21,218 bases of DNA, from assembly GCA_946479725.1 (NCBI GenBank), contig CAMLHB010000025.1, forward strand, positions 1 through 21,218, read 5' to 3'. Every line of letters starts with the position of its first letter. Position 1 is the first letter of the stretch. Below the pieces are notes generated by a model. It was not told where the DNA came from, made no database searches, and worked only from the letters and a program-made list of their open reading frames with translations. The position numbers and the translations under genes are program-made. The DNA comes from an uncultured Actinomycetes bacterium. GTDB lineage: Bacteria; Actinomycetota; Thermoleophilia; Solirubrobacterales; 70-9. Shown in pieces: positions 6,433-13,559 of this stretch.

Positions 6433-7788
6433 ATGGCAATCGAGACGGCGATCGTCCTTTTCAACCGGGACCTCCGGGTCCGGGATCATCCGGCCCTGGC
6501 AGCGGCCTCCGCGGCCGGTCGAGTCGTGCCGCTGTTCGTCTTCGACGAGCGGCTGCTGGGCTCGCGCTTTGCGGCGCCGAACCGGGTCGCCTTCATGTTG
6601 GAGGCGTTGCACGACCTCGACCTCTCGCTGCGGCGGGCGGGCGGCCGCCTCTTCGTCCGCCACGGCGACCCGGCGCGGGAGGCGCTCGCAGTGGCCAAGG
6701 AGTGCGGCGCGACCGCGCTCCACGTCAGCGCCGACTGGAGCGCCTACGCGCGGGCGCGGGAGCAGCGGCTGGCGCGGGCCTGCGAGGAGGAGCGGATCGA
6801 GTTCCGCGCCCACCCCGGGGTTACGGTGGTCCCGCCCGGAGCGGCGACGCCGGCCGGCGGCGACCACTTCAAGGTCTTCTCCCCTTACCACCGCGCCTGG
6901 AGCCGGCTGCCCTGGCGGGAGGGTGCGAAGCTGCCCCGCAAGCTCTCGGTCCCGAGCAACCTGAAGGCCGGGCGGCTGCCGGCGCTCGGCTCGCTGATCG
7001 GGGGACGGCCCTCGTCGAACCGGGCCACCGGCGGTGAGGCGGAGGGGCGGAAGCGGATGCGCGCCTGGTTCCGCGACGGCCTCGGCCGCTATGAAGATCG
7101 CCGCGACGACCTTCCCGGCGACGCCACCTCCCGCCTCAGCGCCTACATCCGCTGGGGCTGCGTCTCGCCGCTGGAGCTGGCGCGCGAGGCGGGCGACCGG
7201 CGTGGCGGTGCCTCCTTCGTGCGGCAGCTCTGCTGGCGCGACTTCCACCACCAGGTGCTGGCGGCGACCCCGTCCCTCCCAAGCCGTGACTACCGCCCGC
7301 GGCGGGATCGCTGGTCCCGCTCCAAGCAGACCTTCGAGGCCTGGCGCGACGGCCGCACCGGCTACCCCCTTGTCGACGCGGCGATGCGGCAGCTCGCGTT
7401 GGAGGGCTTTATGCACAACCGGGCGCGGATGACCGTCGCCTCCTTCCTCTGCAAGGACCTCTACGTCGATTGGCGCCCGGGCGCCTGGCACTTCTGGGAC
7501 CTGCTCACCGACGGCGAGATCGCCAACAATGCCGGCAACTGGCAGTGGGTGGCGGGCACCGGCAACGACACCCGCCCCAACCGCGTCCTCAACCCCGTCC
7601 GCCAGGCGCAGCGCTTCGACCCCGAGGGCACCTACGTGCGCCGCTACCTCCCCGAGCTGGAGTCGATCGAAGGCAAAGCGATCTTCGAACCCTGGCGAGC
7701 GAAGGGCTTCGAGCGCCTCGACTACCCAGCGCCGCTGGTCGACCACGACGAGGCCGCAGCCACGTTCAAAGCCCACCGCACCGGTTGA
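6433..7788 (+). CDS. phrB: Deoxyribodipyrimidine photolyase, class I
   Basis: The 451-residue protein has the usual length and both domains of a class I photolyase/cryptochrome. The N-terminal antenna domain starts 'IVLFNRDLRVRDHPAL'. The C-terminal FAD domain has 'TSRLSAYIRWGCVSP', 'QLCWRDFHHQVL', 'GYPLVDAAMRQL', 'GFMHNRARM' and 'LTDGEIANNAGNWQW...GTGNDTRPNR'. The Trp in GNWQWVAGTG corresponds to the electron-transfer chain Trp next to FAD. It repairs UV-induced cyclobutane pyrimidine dimers using blue light. A strict cryptochrome role is less likely, because the substrate-binding motif is intact and there is no C-terminal extension. It is apparently monocistronic, followed by a hairpin. Confidence 0.95.
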   Translation: MAIETAIVLFNRDLRVRDHPALAAASAAGRVVPLFVFDERLLGSRFAAPNRVAFMLEALHDLDLSLRRAGGRLFVRHGDPAREALAVAKECGATALHVSADWSAYARAREQRLARACEEERIEFRAHPGVTVVPPGAATPAGGDHFKVFSPYHRAWSRLPWREGAKLPRKLSVPSNLKAGRLPALGSLIGGRPSSNRATGGEAEGRKRMRAWFRDGLGRYEDRRDDLPGDATSRLSAYIRWGCVSPLELAREAGDRRGGASFVRQLCWRDFHHQVLAATPSLPSRDYRPRRDRWSRSKQTFEAWRDGRTGYPLVDAAMRQLALEGFMHNRARMTVASFLCKDLYVDWRPGAWHFWDLLTDGEIANNAGNWQWVAGTGNDTRPNRVLNPVRQAQRFDPEGTYVRRYLPELESIEGKAIFEPWRAKGFERLDYPAPLVDHDEAAATFKAHRTG

Positions 7789-7804
7789 CTCACAACTACC
7801 AAGC

Positions 7805-7853
7805 GAACTGCATCAACTTGACTACCCAGTAGGTAACGAAGTTGATGCAGTTC
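7805..7853. repeat. 15-bp perfect inverted repeat with a nested palindrome
   Basis: GAACTGCATCAACTT (7805-7819) is matched exactly by its reverse complement at 7839-7853. Inside lies CTAC-CCA-GTAG (7822-7832). The element is far more AT-rich than its surroundings and starts 16 bp past the photolyase stop. It may be a terminator without a U-tail, or an operator: it ends 17 bp before the TAGGAT box of the next operon, over the expected -35 position. Confidence 0.65.
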
Positions 7854-7862
7854 ACGAATCCT

Positions 7863-7882
7863 CCGCCGCATAGGATCGGCGG
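7863..7882 (+). promoter_or_regulatory. -10 box / start-site hairpin of the MTA salvage-transport operon
   Basis: TAGGAT (7871-7876) lies 6 nt before the ATG at 7883, the spacing expected for a leaderless promoter. CCGCCG (7863-7868) and CGGCGG (7877-7882) flank it as a 6-bp inverted repeat. If transcription starts further upstream, the AGGA inside TAGGAT would act as the ribosome binding site, displayed in the loop of this hairpin. Confidence 0.45.
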
Positions 7883-8566
7883 ATGGGACGACTGGCGGTG
7901 ATCCTCGGCAGTAACGCCCTTGGGCCGGGCGGCGAGGAGATCGCCGCCGCGGCGGCCGAGCAGGGGGCGGCGATCGCGCAGCGCCACAGCGCCGACGGCG
8001 CCTTCGTCCTCCCCCACGCGATCGACCACGCGGCAACGCTGCGGCCGCTGGTCGAGCAGGGCTGCGACCGGGTGCTGGCGATCGGCTCGGTCGGCTCGCT
8101 GCGGCCCGAGGAACTCGCCGTCGGCAGCCTCGTCTGCCCCGATGACTTCATCGCCCTCAATCTCGGCGACTCGATCTTCGAGGACGCCCGCGCCCACTCC
8201 GCTCCCGGCTTCGACCGGCGCTGGCGCGCGGATGTGATCGCGGCCTGGAGCGAGGGCGGCCAGGCACCGCGCGACGGCGGCGTCTACTGGCAGGCCCGGG
8301 GGCCGCGCTTCGAGACCCCGGCCGAGATCCGGCTGATGGCGGCGCACGCCCACGTGGTCGGGATGACGATCGCCTCCGAGTGCGTCGTCGCAGGTGAGCT
8401 GGGGCTCGACTACGCCGCCCTCTGCGTCGTCGACAACCTCGCCAACGGCCTCGGCGAGGGGGAGATCAGCATCGAGGATCTGGCAGCCGACCGCCTGATC
8501 AACGTCGAGCGCCTGCGCGAGGGCCTCGCCGCGGTGCTGCCGCGCCTCGGGGCGGTGGGCCGATGA
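7883..8566 (+). CDS. MTAP-family purine nucleoside phosphorylase (methylthioadenosine/methylthioinosine phosphorylase)
   Basis: The 227-residue protein belongs to the trimeric PNP/MTAP family: 'IGSVGSL' near 68-73 (phosphate loop region), 'GPRFETPAEIR' at 140-150 (the GPxxET motif) and 'GMTIASE' at 160-166 (ribose and base site). It would split a 6-amino- or 6-oxopurine (methylthio)nucleoside with phosphate, giving the base and methylthioribose-1-phosphate. The base-recognition stretch reads VVDNLANG (D184, N185). I cannot tell by eye whether this prefers adenine (Asp) or hypoxanthine (Asn). The overlapping deaminase gene favours methylthioinosine as substrate, as in the Pseudomonas aeruginosa pathway. 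It is shorter than human MTAP. Its stop overlaps the next ATG (ATGA). Confidence 0.85.
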   Translation: MGRLAVILGSNALGPGGEEIAAAAAEQGAAIAQRHSADGAFVLPHAIDHAATLRPLVEQGCDRVLAIGSVGSLRPEELAVGSLVCPDDFIALNLGDSIFEDARAHSAPGFDRRWRADVIAAWSEGGQAPRDGGVYWQARGPRFETPAEIRLMAAHAHVVGMTIASECVVAGELGLDYAALCVVDNLANGLGEGEISIEDLAADRLINVERLREGLAAVLPRLGAVGR

Positions 8567-9804
8567 CGCTGGTGGTCGAGAACGCGCTGCTGGACGGCGA
8601 GCGGGTCGCGGTTCGCTGCGAGGGCGGGAGGATCGCGACGCTCGGTCCGGAGGTGACGGCCCAGCCAGGCGACGAAACCCTCGACGCCGGCGGCGCCCAC
8701 CTGCTGCCGCCTTTGGTCAATGGCCACAGCCACGCGGCGATGACGCTCTTCCGCGGCTCCGGCGGCGACCTGCCGCTGATGCCGTGGCTGGAAGAGAAGA
8801 TCTGGCCGATCGAGGCGAAGCTCTCCGACGAGGACGTCTACTGGGGCGCCCGCCTCGCCTGCGCCGAGATGCTGCGTTCCGGCACCACCCGCTTCTGGGA
8901 CATGTACTGGCAGCCGGCAGCGACGGCGCGGGCGGTGGGCGACGCCGGTATCCGGGCGACGATTGGGGCGCCGCTCTTCGACCTTCACGGCACCCCGGCC
9001 GATCTGCGCGAGATGGCGCACCGCGGCCTCGAAGCGCTCGAGGGCTGCGGCCCGAGAATCACCCCGGCCCTCGCCCCGCACGCGATCTACACCGTCAGCG
9101 AAGAGTCGCTGCGCTGGATCGCCGAGCTCAGCGCCGAGCGCGACCTGCCGATCCAGATCCACCTCTCCGAGACCGAGAAAGAGGTTCAGGACTGCCTCGC
9201 TGAGCATGGTGAGCGGCCAGCCTTCTACCTCGACCGTCTCGGCTTCCTCGGCGAGCGGACGATCCTCGCCCACGGTGTCTGGCTCGACCCCGACGAGCTG
9301 GCGCTGATCGCCGAGCGCGGCGCCACCGTCGTCACCAACCCGGTCGCCAACATGAAGCTCGCGGTCGGCGGCGTCTTCCCCCACCCCGCCGCCCGCAGCG
9401 CCGGCGTCGCCGTCGGCCTCGGCACCGACGGCGCCGGCTCCAACGACTCGCTCGACCTGCTTGCCGACCTCAAGGCCTTCGCCCTCATCCAGAAGCACGC
9501 CGCCGCCGACCCCACCGCGATCGAGGCCGCCGAGGCCTGGGCGGTCGCCACCGGCGCCCGCGCGCCGCAACTCGGCGCCACCCCGCTCGAGCCGGGCGCC
9601 CCCGCCGACTTCCTCCTCATGCGTGCGAACTCGCCCGAACTGGGTATCGGCGAGCTGATGGCCAACCTCGTCTACGCCGCCTCGGGCGCCGCCATCGCTC
9701 ATGTGGTGGTCGACGGCAGGGTGCTGATGCGCGATGGCGCGGACCCGGAGCTGGCGGAGATCGTCGCCCGCGCAGCAGAGCGGGCCAGGGGACTGGGCCT
9801 ATGA
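8563..9804 (+). CDS. mtaD: MtaD-type amidohydrolase (5'-methylthioadenosine/S-adenosylhomocysteine deaminase family)
   Basis: The 413-residue protein is an amidohydrolase-superfamily enzyme with a complete metal site: NGHSH (H55, H57), QIHLSETEKEV (H200), ILAHGVWLD (H237) and GLGTDGAGSNDSLDL (D289). The 'AAMTLFRG' after HxH and the HLSET motif are characteristic of MTA/SAH deaminases rather than guanine or cytosine deaminases. It would convert 5'-methylthioadenosine (or SAH, adenosine or 5'-deoxyadenosine) to the inosine form plus ammonia. It is joined by ATGA overlaps to the phosphorylase upstream and to the ABC ATPase downstream, a striking coupling of salvage to transport. Exact substrate preference is not visible. 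Confidence 0.88.
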   Translation: MTLVVENALLDGERVAVRCEGGRIATLGPEVTAQPGDETLDAGGAHLLPPLVNGHSHAAMTLFRGSGGDLPLMPWLEEKIWPIEAKLSDEDVYWGARLACAEMLRSGTTRFWDMYWQPAATARAVGDAGIRATIGAPLFDLHGTPADLREMAHRGLEALEGCGPRITPALAPHAIYTVSEESLRWIAELSAERDLPIQIHLSETEKEVQDCLAEHGERPAFYLDRLGFLGERTILAHGVWLDPDELALIAERGATVVTNPVANMKLAVGGVFPHPAARSAGVAVGLGTDGAGSNDSLDLLADLKAFALIQKHAAADPTAIEAAEAWAVATGARAPQLGATPLEPGAPADFLLMRANSPELGIGELMANLVYAASGAAIAHVVVDGRVLMRDGADPELAEIVARAAERARGLGL

Positions 9805-10970
9805 GCGGCCAGGGTGCCTCTTCGGTCCGCTATGCAGAGGCGACGAAACGCTACCCCGGCGCCTCCTCGCCGGCCGTCGACAGGCTCACCCTGGAGGTCC
9901 CCGCCGGGGAGATCTGCGTCCTCGTCGGGCCCTCCGGCTGCGGCAAGACCACCGCGATGCGGATGGTCAACCGCACGGTCGAGATCAGCGAGGGCGACGT
10001 CCTCATCGGCGACCGCTCGGTCCGCGACCGCGAGCCCGCCCAGCTGCGGCGGGAGATCGGCTACGTGATCCAGCAGATCGGCCTCTTCCCCCACCGCACG
10101 ATCAGCGAGAACATCGGCGCCGTCCCGCAGCTGCTCGGCTGGAAGAAGGAGCGGATCCGCCAGCGCTCCAGTGAGCTGCTGGAGCTGATCGGGCTCGACC
10201 CGGAGCTCGGCGACCGCTACCCGGTCCAGCTCTCCGGCGGCCAGCAGCAGCGTGTCGGCGTCGCCCGCGCCCTTGCGGCTGACCCGCTGGTGATGCTGAT
10301 GGACGAGCCCTTCGGGGCGATCGACCCGATCAACCGCGAGCGCCTGCAGAACGAGTTCCTCCGCCTGCAGGCGGAGATCCGCAAGACCGTCCTCTTCGTC
10401 ACCCACGACATCGACGAGGCGATCAAGATGGGCGACCGGATCGCGGTGATGCGCGAGGGCGGCCGGGTCGAGCAGTACGCGACCCCGGCGGAGCTGCTGA
10501 TGGCGCCGGCCAACGAGTTCGTCGAGGACTTCGTCGGCGCCGACCGGGCGCTGAAGCGGCTGGCGCTGATGCGGGTCCGCGACATCCACCTCTGGGAGGC
10601 GCCGCTGGCCCACGTCGGCCAGGCGACCGCCGAGGTGCGGGCGAAGCTGGCGGCGCCAGACGTCGAAGTCCCCTTCCCGCTGCTGGTCGACAGCGAGCGC
10701 CGGCCGCTCGGCTGGCTCAGCGAGCGCGACCTCGCCGCCGAGGTCGTCCCCCGCCAGCCCGACTCGCCGCCAGGACCGGTGCTGGAGCTCGACGACGTGA
10801 TGCGCGACGCCCTCGCCGACCTGCTCCAGGGCGAGGCTCAGTACGCGCCCGTCGTCGACCACCGGCGGCGCATCGCCGGCGTCCTCTCGGTCGAGATCAT
10901 CTCCGAGTTCCTCGGCTCCCCCGAGGCGAAGAGCGATGAGCACCCGGCGGTGGAGCGACCGCATGGGTAA
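9801..10970 (+). CDS. Glycine-betaine-type ABC transporter ATPase with two CBS domains (ProV/OpuCA-like)
   Basis: This 389-residue protein has an ATPase domain with Walker A GPSGCGKTT (43-51), Q-loop 'QQIGLFPH', signature LSGGQQQR (144-151), Walker B VMLMDEP (ending at 170) and the H-loop 'VTHDIDEA' near 200. 'IKMGDRIAVMREGGRVEQYATPAELL' is typical of the quaternary-amine uptake family. Residues about 258-370 form a tandem CBS pair ('PLLVDSERRPLGWLSERDL' and 'APVVDHRRRIAGVLSVEII'). In OpuA/OpuC these domains gate transport by ionic strength or nucleotide. The gene overlaps mtaD (ATGA) and the permease gene (8 bp), so it is part of the same operon. Confidence 0.92.
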   Translation: MSGQGASSVRYAEATKRYPGASSPAVDRLTLEVPAGEICVLVGPSGCGKTTAMRMVNRTVEISEGDVLIGDRSVRDREPAQLRREIGYVIQQIGLFPHRTISENIGAVPQLLGWKKERIRQRSSELLELIGLDPELGDRYPVQLSGGQQQRVGVARALAADPLVMLMDEPFGAIDPINRERLQNEFLRLQAEIRKTVLFVTHDIDEAIKMGDRIAVMREGGRVEQYATPAELLMAPANEFVEDFVGADRALKRLALMRVRDIHLWEAPLAHVGQATAEVRAKLAAPDVEVPFPLLVDSERRPLGWLSERDLAAEVVPRQPDSPPGPVLELDDVMRDALADLLQGEAQYAPVVDHRRRIAGVLSVEIISEFLGSPEAKSDEHPAVERPHG

Positions 10971-11706
10971 CCCGTTCCTGATCGCGGCGGCGGGGCAGGT
11001 CGGCGAAGGGTTCTTCCGCGAACGCGAAAGCGGGACGCTGCCCTGCCAGGCGAACTCCAGCCACCTCTTCTGCTGGGACTGGACGAAGGAAAACATCGAT
11101 CGCTACGGCACCCCAACCGTGCAGCACCTGGAAATCGTCCTGATCTCTGTGATCGTCGGCTTCGTAATTGCTTTTGCGCTCGCGCTGATCGCGCATCGCA
11201 CCCGCTGGCTGCAACCGCCACTGCTCACGGCCACCGGCGTGCTCTACACGATCCCCAGCATCGCCTTCTTCTTCCTACTACTCCCGCTCACCGGTTTCGG
11301 CCGCGACACCGCGATCATCGTCCTCGCTGCCTACACCCTGCAGATCATTTACCGCAACACCATCCTCGGCCTGAACAACGTTCCGTCCTCGGTCAAAGAC
11401 GCTGCCCGCGGGATGGGATTCACCAGCCGCCAAATCCTCTGGAAAGTGGAGTTGCCCCTGGCGATTCCCGAGATCATCGCGGGGCTGCGGGTTGCGGTCG
11501 TCAGCACGATTGCGATCGCGACGCTGGTCGTCTTCATCAACGCCGGAGGCCTTGGAACGCAGATCTACGGCAGTGGCAATCTCACCTTCCCGACCAGCAT
11601 CGTCATTGCGATGGCGATCGTTATGGGGATGGCACTCCTCTTCGACCTGGTGCTCCTGACGGTGCAACGACTGAGCACGCCATGGCGACGGGTGAGACAG
11701 GCATGA
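10963..11706 (+). CDS. Glycine-betaine-type ABC transporter permease (OpuCB-like, first)
   Basis: This 247-residue permease has about five to six hydrophobic segments from residue 50 on. The ATPase-contacting EAA loop reads 'AARGMGFTSRQILWKVELPLAIPEIIAGLRVA' (about 145-176). I chose ATG 10963 because GGAG at 10952-10955 stands 7 nt before it and it overlaps the ATPase stop by 8 bp; ATG 10936 is the alternative. The first 45 residues are unusual for a ProW/OpuCB protein, with a hydrophilic stretch containing two cysteines ('LPCQANSSHLFCWDW') before the first main helix. From here to about 12400 the base composition is less GC-rich than in neighbouring genes. Confidence 0.88.
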   Translation: MGNPFLIAAAGQVGEGFFRERESGTLPCQANSSHLFCWDWTKENIDRYGTPTVQHLEIVLISVIVGFVIAFALALIAHRTRWLQPPLLTATGVLYTIPSIAFFFLLLPLTGFGRDTAIIVLAAYTLQIIYRNTILGLNNVPSSVKDAARGMGFTSRQILWKVELPLAIPEIIAGLRVAVVSTIAIATLVVFINAGGLGTQIYGSGNLTFPTSIVIAMAIVMGMALLFDLVLLTVQRLSTPWRRVRQA

Positions 11707-12410
11707 ACGCGCTCCCGCTCGCCTCCTTCACCGGCGCGATCGAATTCATCTTCCACCCGCAGGAATCGAACGTCACCGGCGGCAACAAGGTCGGCGGCTT
11801 CGACAGGTCACTGGAACTGGTGCTCAAGCACCTCGAGGTCACGGCTATCGCCCTCGCGATTGCCCTTGTCGTCGCCCTTCCACTCGGGCTCTACCTCGGC
11901 CATCGTGGCCGCGGCGAACTCTTCGCCGTCGGAGTGGGCAATGCCGGACGAGCCATTCCCGAGCTCGCCGTAATCGCACTTGTGGCAGTGCTGATCGGCG
12001 TCGGCTTGAGGACGGTGGCGCCGGCGCTGGCCATCCTCGGCATTGCCCCGATCCTCGTCAACACCTACGTCGGCGTTCGTCAGGTCGATCCCGGTGCCGT
12101 CGAAGCTGCTCGCGGGATGGGGATGAGCGAGTTCGACATCATGCGCAAAGTCGAGCTGCCGCTGGCGGTACCGACCGTGATGGGCGGCGTGAGGGCCGCG
12201 GCGATCGTGATCCTCGCCACCGCGACGATCGCCCCCCTGGCCGGCGTCGAATCCCTCGGCGACTTCATCCTCAACCGCAACGTCTACGGCGAAAACGGGC
12301 TGCTCGCGGGGGCCATCCTCGTCGCTCTGCTCGCCCTGACGATCGAGGGATCGCTCGCCCTCCTCCAGCGTCGCCTTACTTCCGACGGGCTGAAGGTAAA
12401 GACTGCGTAA
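11703..12410 (+). CDS. Glycine-betaine-type ABC transporter permease (OpuCB/OpuCD-like, second)
   Basis: This 235-residue permease, paralogous to the preceding gene, has the EAA loop 'AARGMGMSEFDIMRKVELPLAVPTVMGGVRAA' and the family stretch 'GIAPILVNTYVGVRQVDPGAVEAARGM'. Its ATG overlaps the previous stop (ATGA). A start at 11682 would add seven residues but is less likely. With its partner it would form a heterodimeric channel, the OpuC-type arrangement of two separate permease genes. It ends with TAA 41 bp before the binding-protein start, the first real gap in the operon. Confidence 0.88.
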   Translation: MNALPLASFTGAIEFIFHPQESNVTGGNKVGGFDRSLELVLKHLEVTAIALAIALVVALPLGLYLGHRGRGELFAVGVGNAGRAIPELAVIALVAVLIGVGLRTVAPALAILGIAPILVNTYVGVRQVDPGAVEAARGMGMSEFDIMRKVELPLAVPTVMGGVRAAAIVILATATIAPLAGVESLGDFILNRNVYGENGLLAGAILVALLALTIEGSLALLQRRLTSDGLKVKTA

Positions 12411-12439
12411 CAACGACCCACCCCAAGACCACCCCAAAT

Positions 12440-12445
12440 AGGAGG
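12440..12445 (+). promoter_or_regulatory. Perfect Shine-Dalgarno of the first binding protein
   Basis: AGGAGG is followed by a 6-nt spacer and GTG at 12452. It is the strongest ribosome binding site I saw in the window, fitting the high expression that a periplasmic-type binding protein needs relative to its permeases. Confidence 0.75.
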
Positions 12446-12451
12446 CAATAA

Positions 12452-13441
12452 GTGAGGACCGACCAGACGAGAATGCGGGTGCTACTTGCGGCACTGGCGG
12501 CGCTCGCGCTGACCCTTGGCGTCGCCGCCTGTGGCGGCAGCGGCGACAGCACCACCTCGGGCTCGACCGCAGGCGGCGAAGCCGGGGCGATCCAGTCCAA
12601 CCCCGAAAACGGCAAAGTCAGCCTGACGATCGGCTCGAAGAACTTCCCCGAACAGGAAATCCTCGGGGAAATCTACGCGCAGGCGCTGACCGCGGCCGGC
12701 TACAAGGTCAAGAGCGCGCTCAACCTGGGATCGGAAACCGTGGCCCTGAAAGCGGTCAAGACCGGCCAGGTCTCCGGTTACCCCGAGTACGCGAGCACGG
12801 CCCTCACCTCCTTCTTCGGACTCGAACCCGAAGAAGTGCCCTCCGACGCCAACGAAGCCTGGGAAAAGGCGAACGAAGAATTCGAAAAGGAAGGCCTGCA
12901 GGCGTTCGAACCGACGCCGTTCGCCAGCGCCAACGCGGTCGGCACGACCAAGAAGACCGCCGAAAAGTACGGCCTGAAGACCGTCTCCGACCTCGAAGGC
13001 GTCTCCGAAGAACTCTCGCTCTACGGCTCGCCCGAGTGCCGCCAGCGGATCGACTGCCTGGCCGGGCTGGAAAAGCTCTATGGCCTGAAGTTCAAGTCGT
13101 TCACGCCGGTCGACATCGGCCTCCGCTACACGGTGCTGGAAAAGGGTCAGGCGGATCTCTCGATCCTCTTCACCACCGACCCCCAGCTCTCGGCCGAGAG
13201 CGACAAGTTCGTGATCCTCGAAGATGACAAGGAAGTCTTTCCGGCCGGCAACGTGATCTTCGTGACCACCAAGAAGGTCGCCGAAGAAGCCGGGCCGGAC
13301 TACGAAAAGACGATCCTCCAGGTGCAGGAAGGGCTCGACCTGAAGGTCGTCCAGGAGCTCGACGCCCGGGTCGAACTCGAAAAGGAAACGCCGAAGCAGG
13401 CCGCCAAGGCCTACCTCGAATCGGCGGGGTACGTCGGCTAG
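12452..13441 (+). CDS. OpuAC-family substrate-binding lipoprotein (first copy)
   Basis: The 329-residue protein has a lipoprotein signal ending in LGVAAC (Cys27), a Gly/Ser/Thr linker to about residue 50, then the OpuAC/QAT-type fold: 'IGSKNFPEQEILGEIYAQAL', 'SGYPEYAST' (110-116) and 'TTDPQLSAESDKFVILEDDKEVFPAGN'. By eye, the tyrosines forming the quaternary-ammonium cage in OpuBC/OpuCC are only partly kept: Tyr113 of YPEY remains, but NTY becomes SAN, AYSTD becomes LFTTD and FPPY becomes FPAG. C196 and C202 (PECRQRIDC) are a probable disulfide not found in the usual family motif. Glu is coded almost only by GAA, unlike the GAG-rich genes upstream. Confidence 0.88.
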   Translation: MRTDQTRMRVLLAALAALALTLGVAACGGSGDSTTSGSTAGGEAGAIQSNPENGKVSLTIGSKNFPEQEILGEIYAQALTAAGYKVKSALNLGSETVALKAVKTGQVSGYPEYASTALTSFFGLEPEEVPSDANEAWEKANEEFEKEGLQAFEPTPFASANAVGTTKKTAEKYGLKTVSDLEGVSEELSLYGSPECRQRIDCLAGLEKLYGLKFKSFTPVDIGLRYTVLEKGQADLSILFTTDPQLSAESDKFVILEDDKEVFPAGNVIFVTTKKVAEEAGPDYEKTILQVQEGLDLKVVQELDARVELEKETPKQAAKAYLESAGYVG

Positions 13442-13456
13442 TTCCACATCGCGGTA

Positions 13457-13507
13457 CCGGCGGGCCGATTCGTCCTCGACGAGGGCGTTTCGGCTCGCCG
13501 GCTTTAT
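13457..13507 (+). terminator. Long GC-rich hairpin between the two binding-protein genes
   Basis: Positions 13457-13477 pair with 13481-13501 over 21 positions with two G-U pairs and only one 2x2 internal mismatch (TT/TT), closed by a GAC loop. CTTTAT follows (13502-13507). This is a strong intrinsic terminator shape with a weak U-tail. It starts 15 bp after the first binding-protein stop and may end most transcripts there, or stabilise the 3' end of the message. Confidence 0.7.
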
Positions 13508-13526
13508 AGGCAGTAGACTTCTGACT

Positions 13527-13536
13527 ACTCATGAGT
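13527..13536. repeat. 10-bp palindrome upstream of the second binding protein
   Basis: ACTCATGAGT is a perfect palindrome 23 bp before the GTG start, following an AT-rich patch (13502-13520, with TATAGG and TAGACT as possible -10 boxes). It may be an operator for separate expression of the second copy. The ATG inside it opens only a 10-codon frame. Confidence 0.3.
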
Positions 13537-13559
13537 CGTCGTCGAGCTTGGACAAGCTG

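Noticed and set aside
6196..7776. 526-codon minus-strand frame opposite the photolyase
   Set aside because: Antisense shadow: low-complexity composition and no recognisable motif, against a complete photolyase on the other strand.
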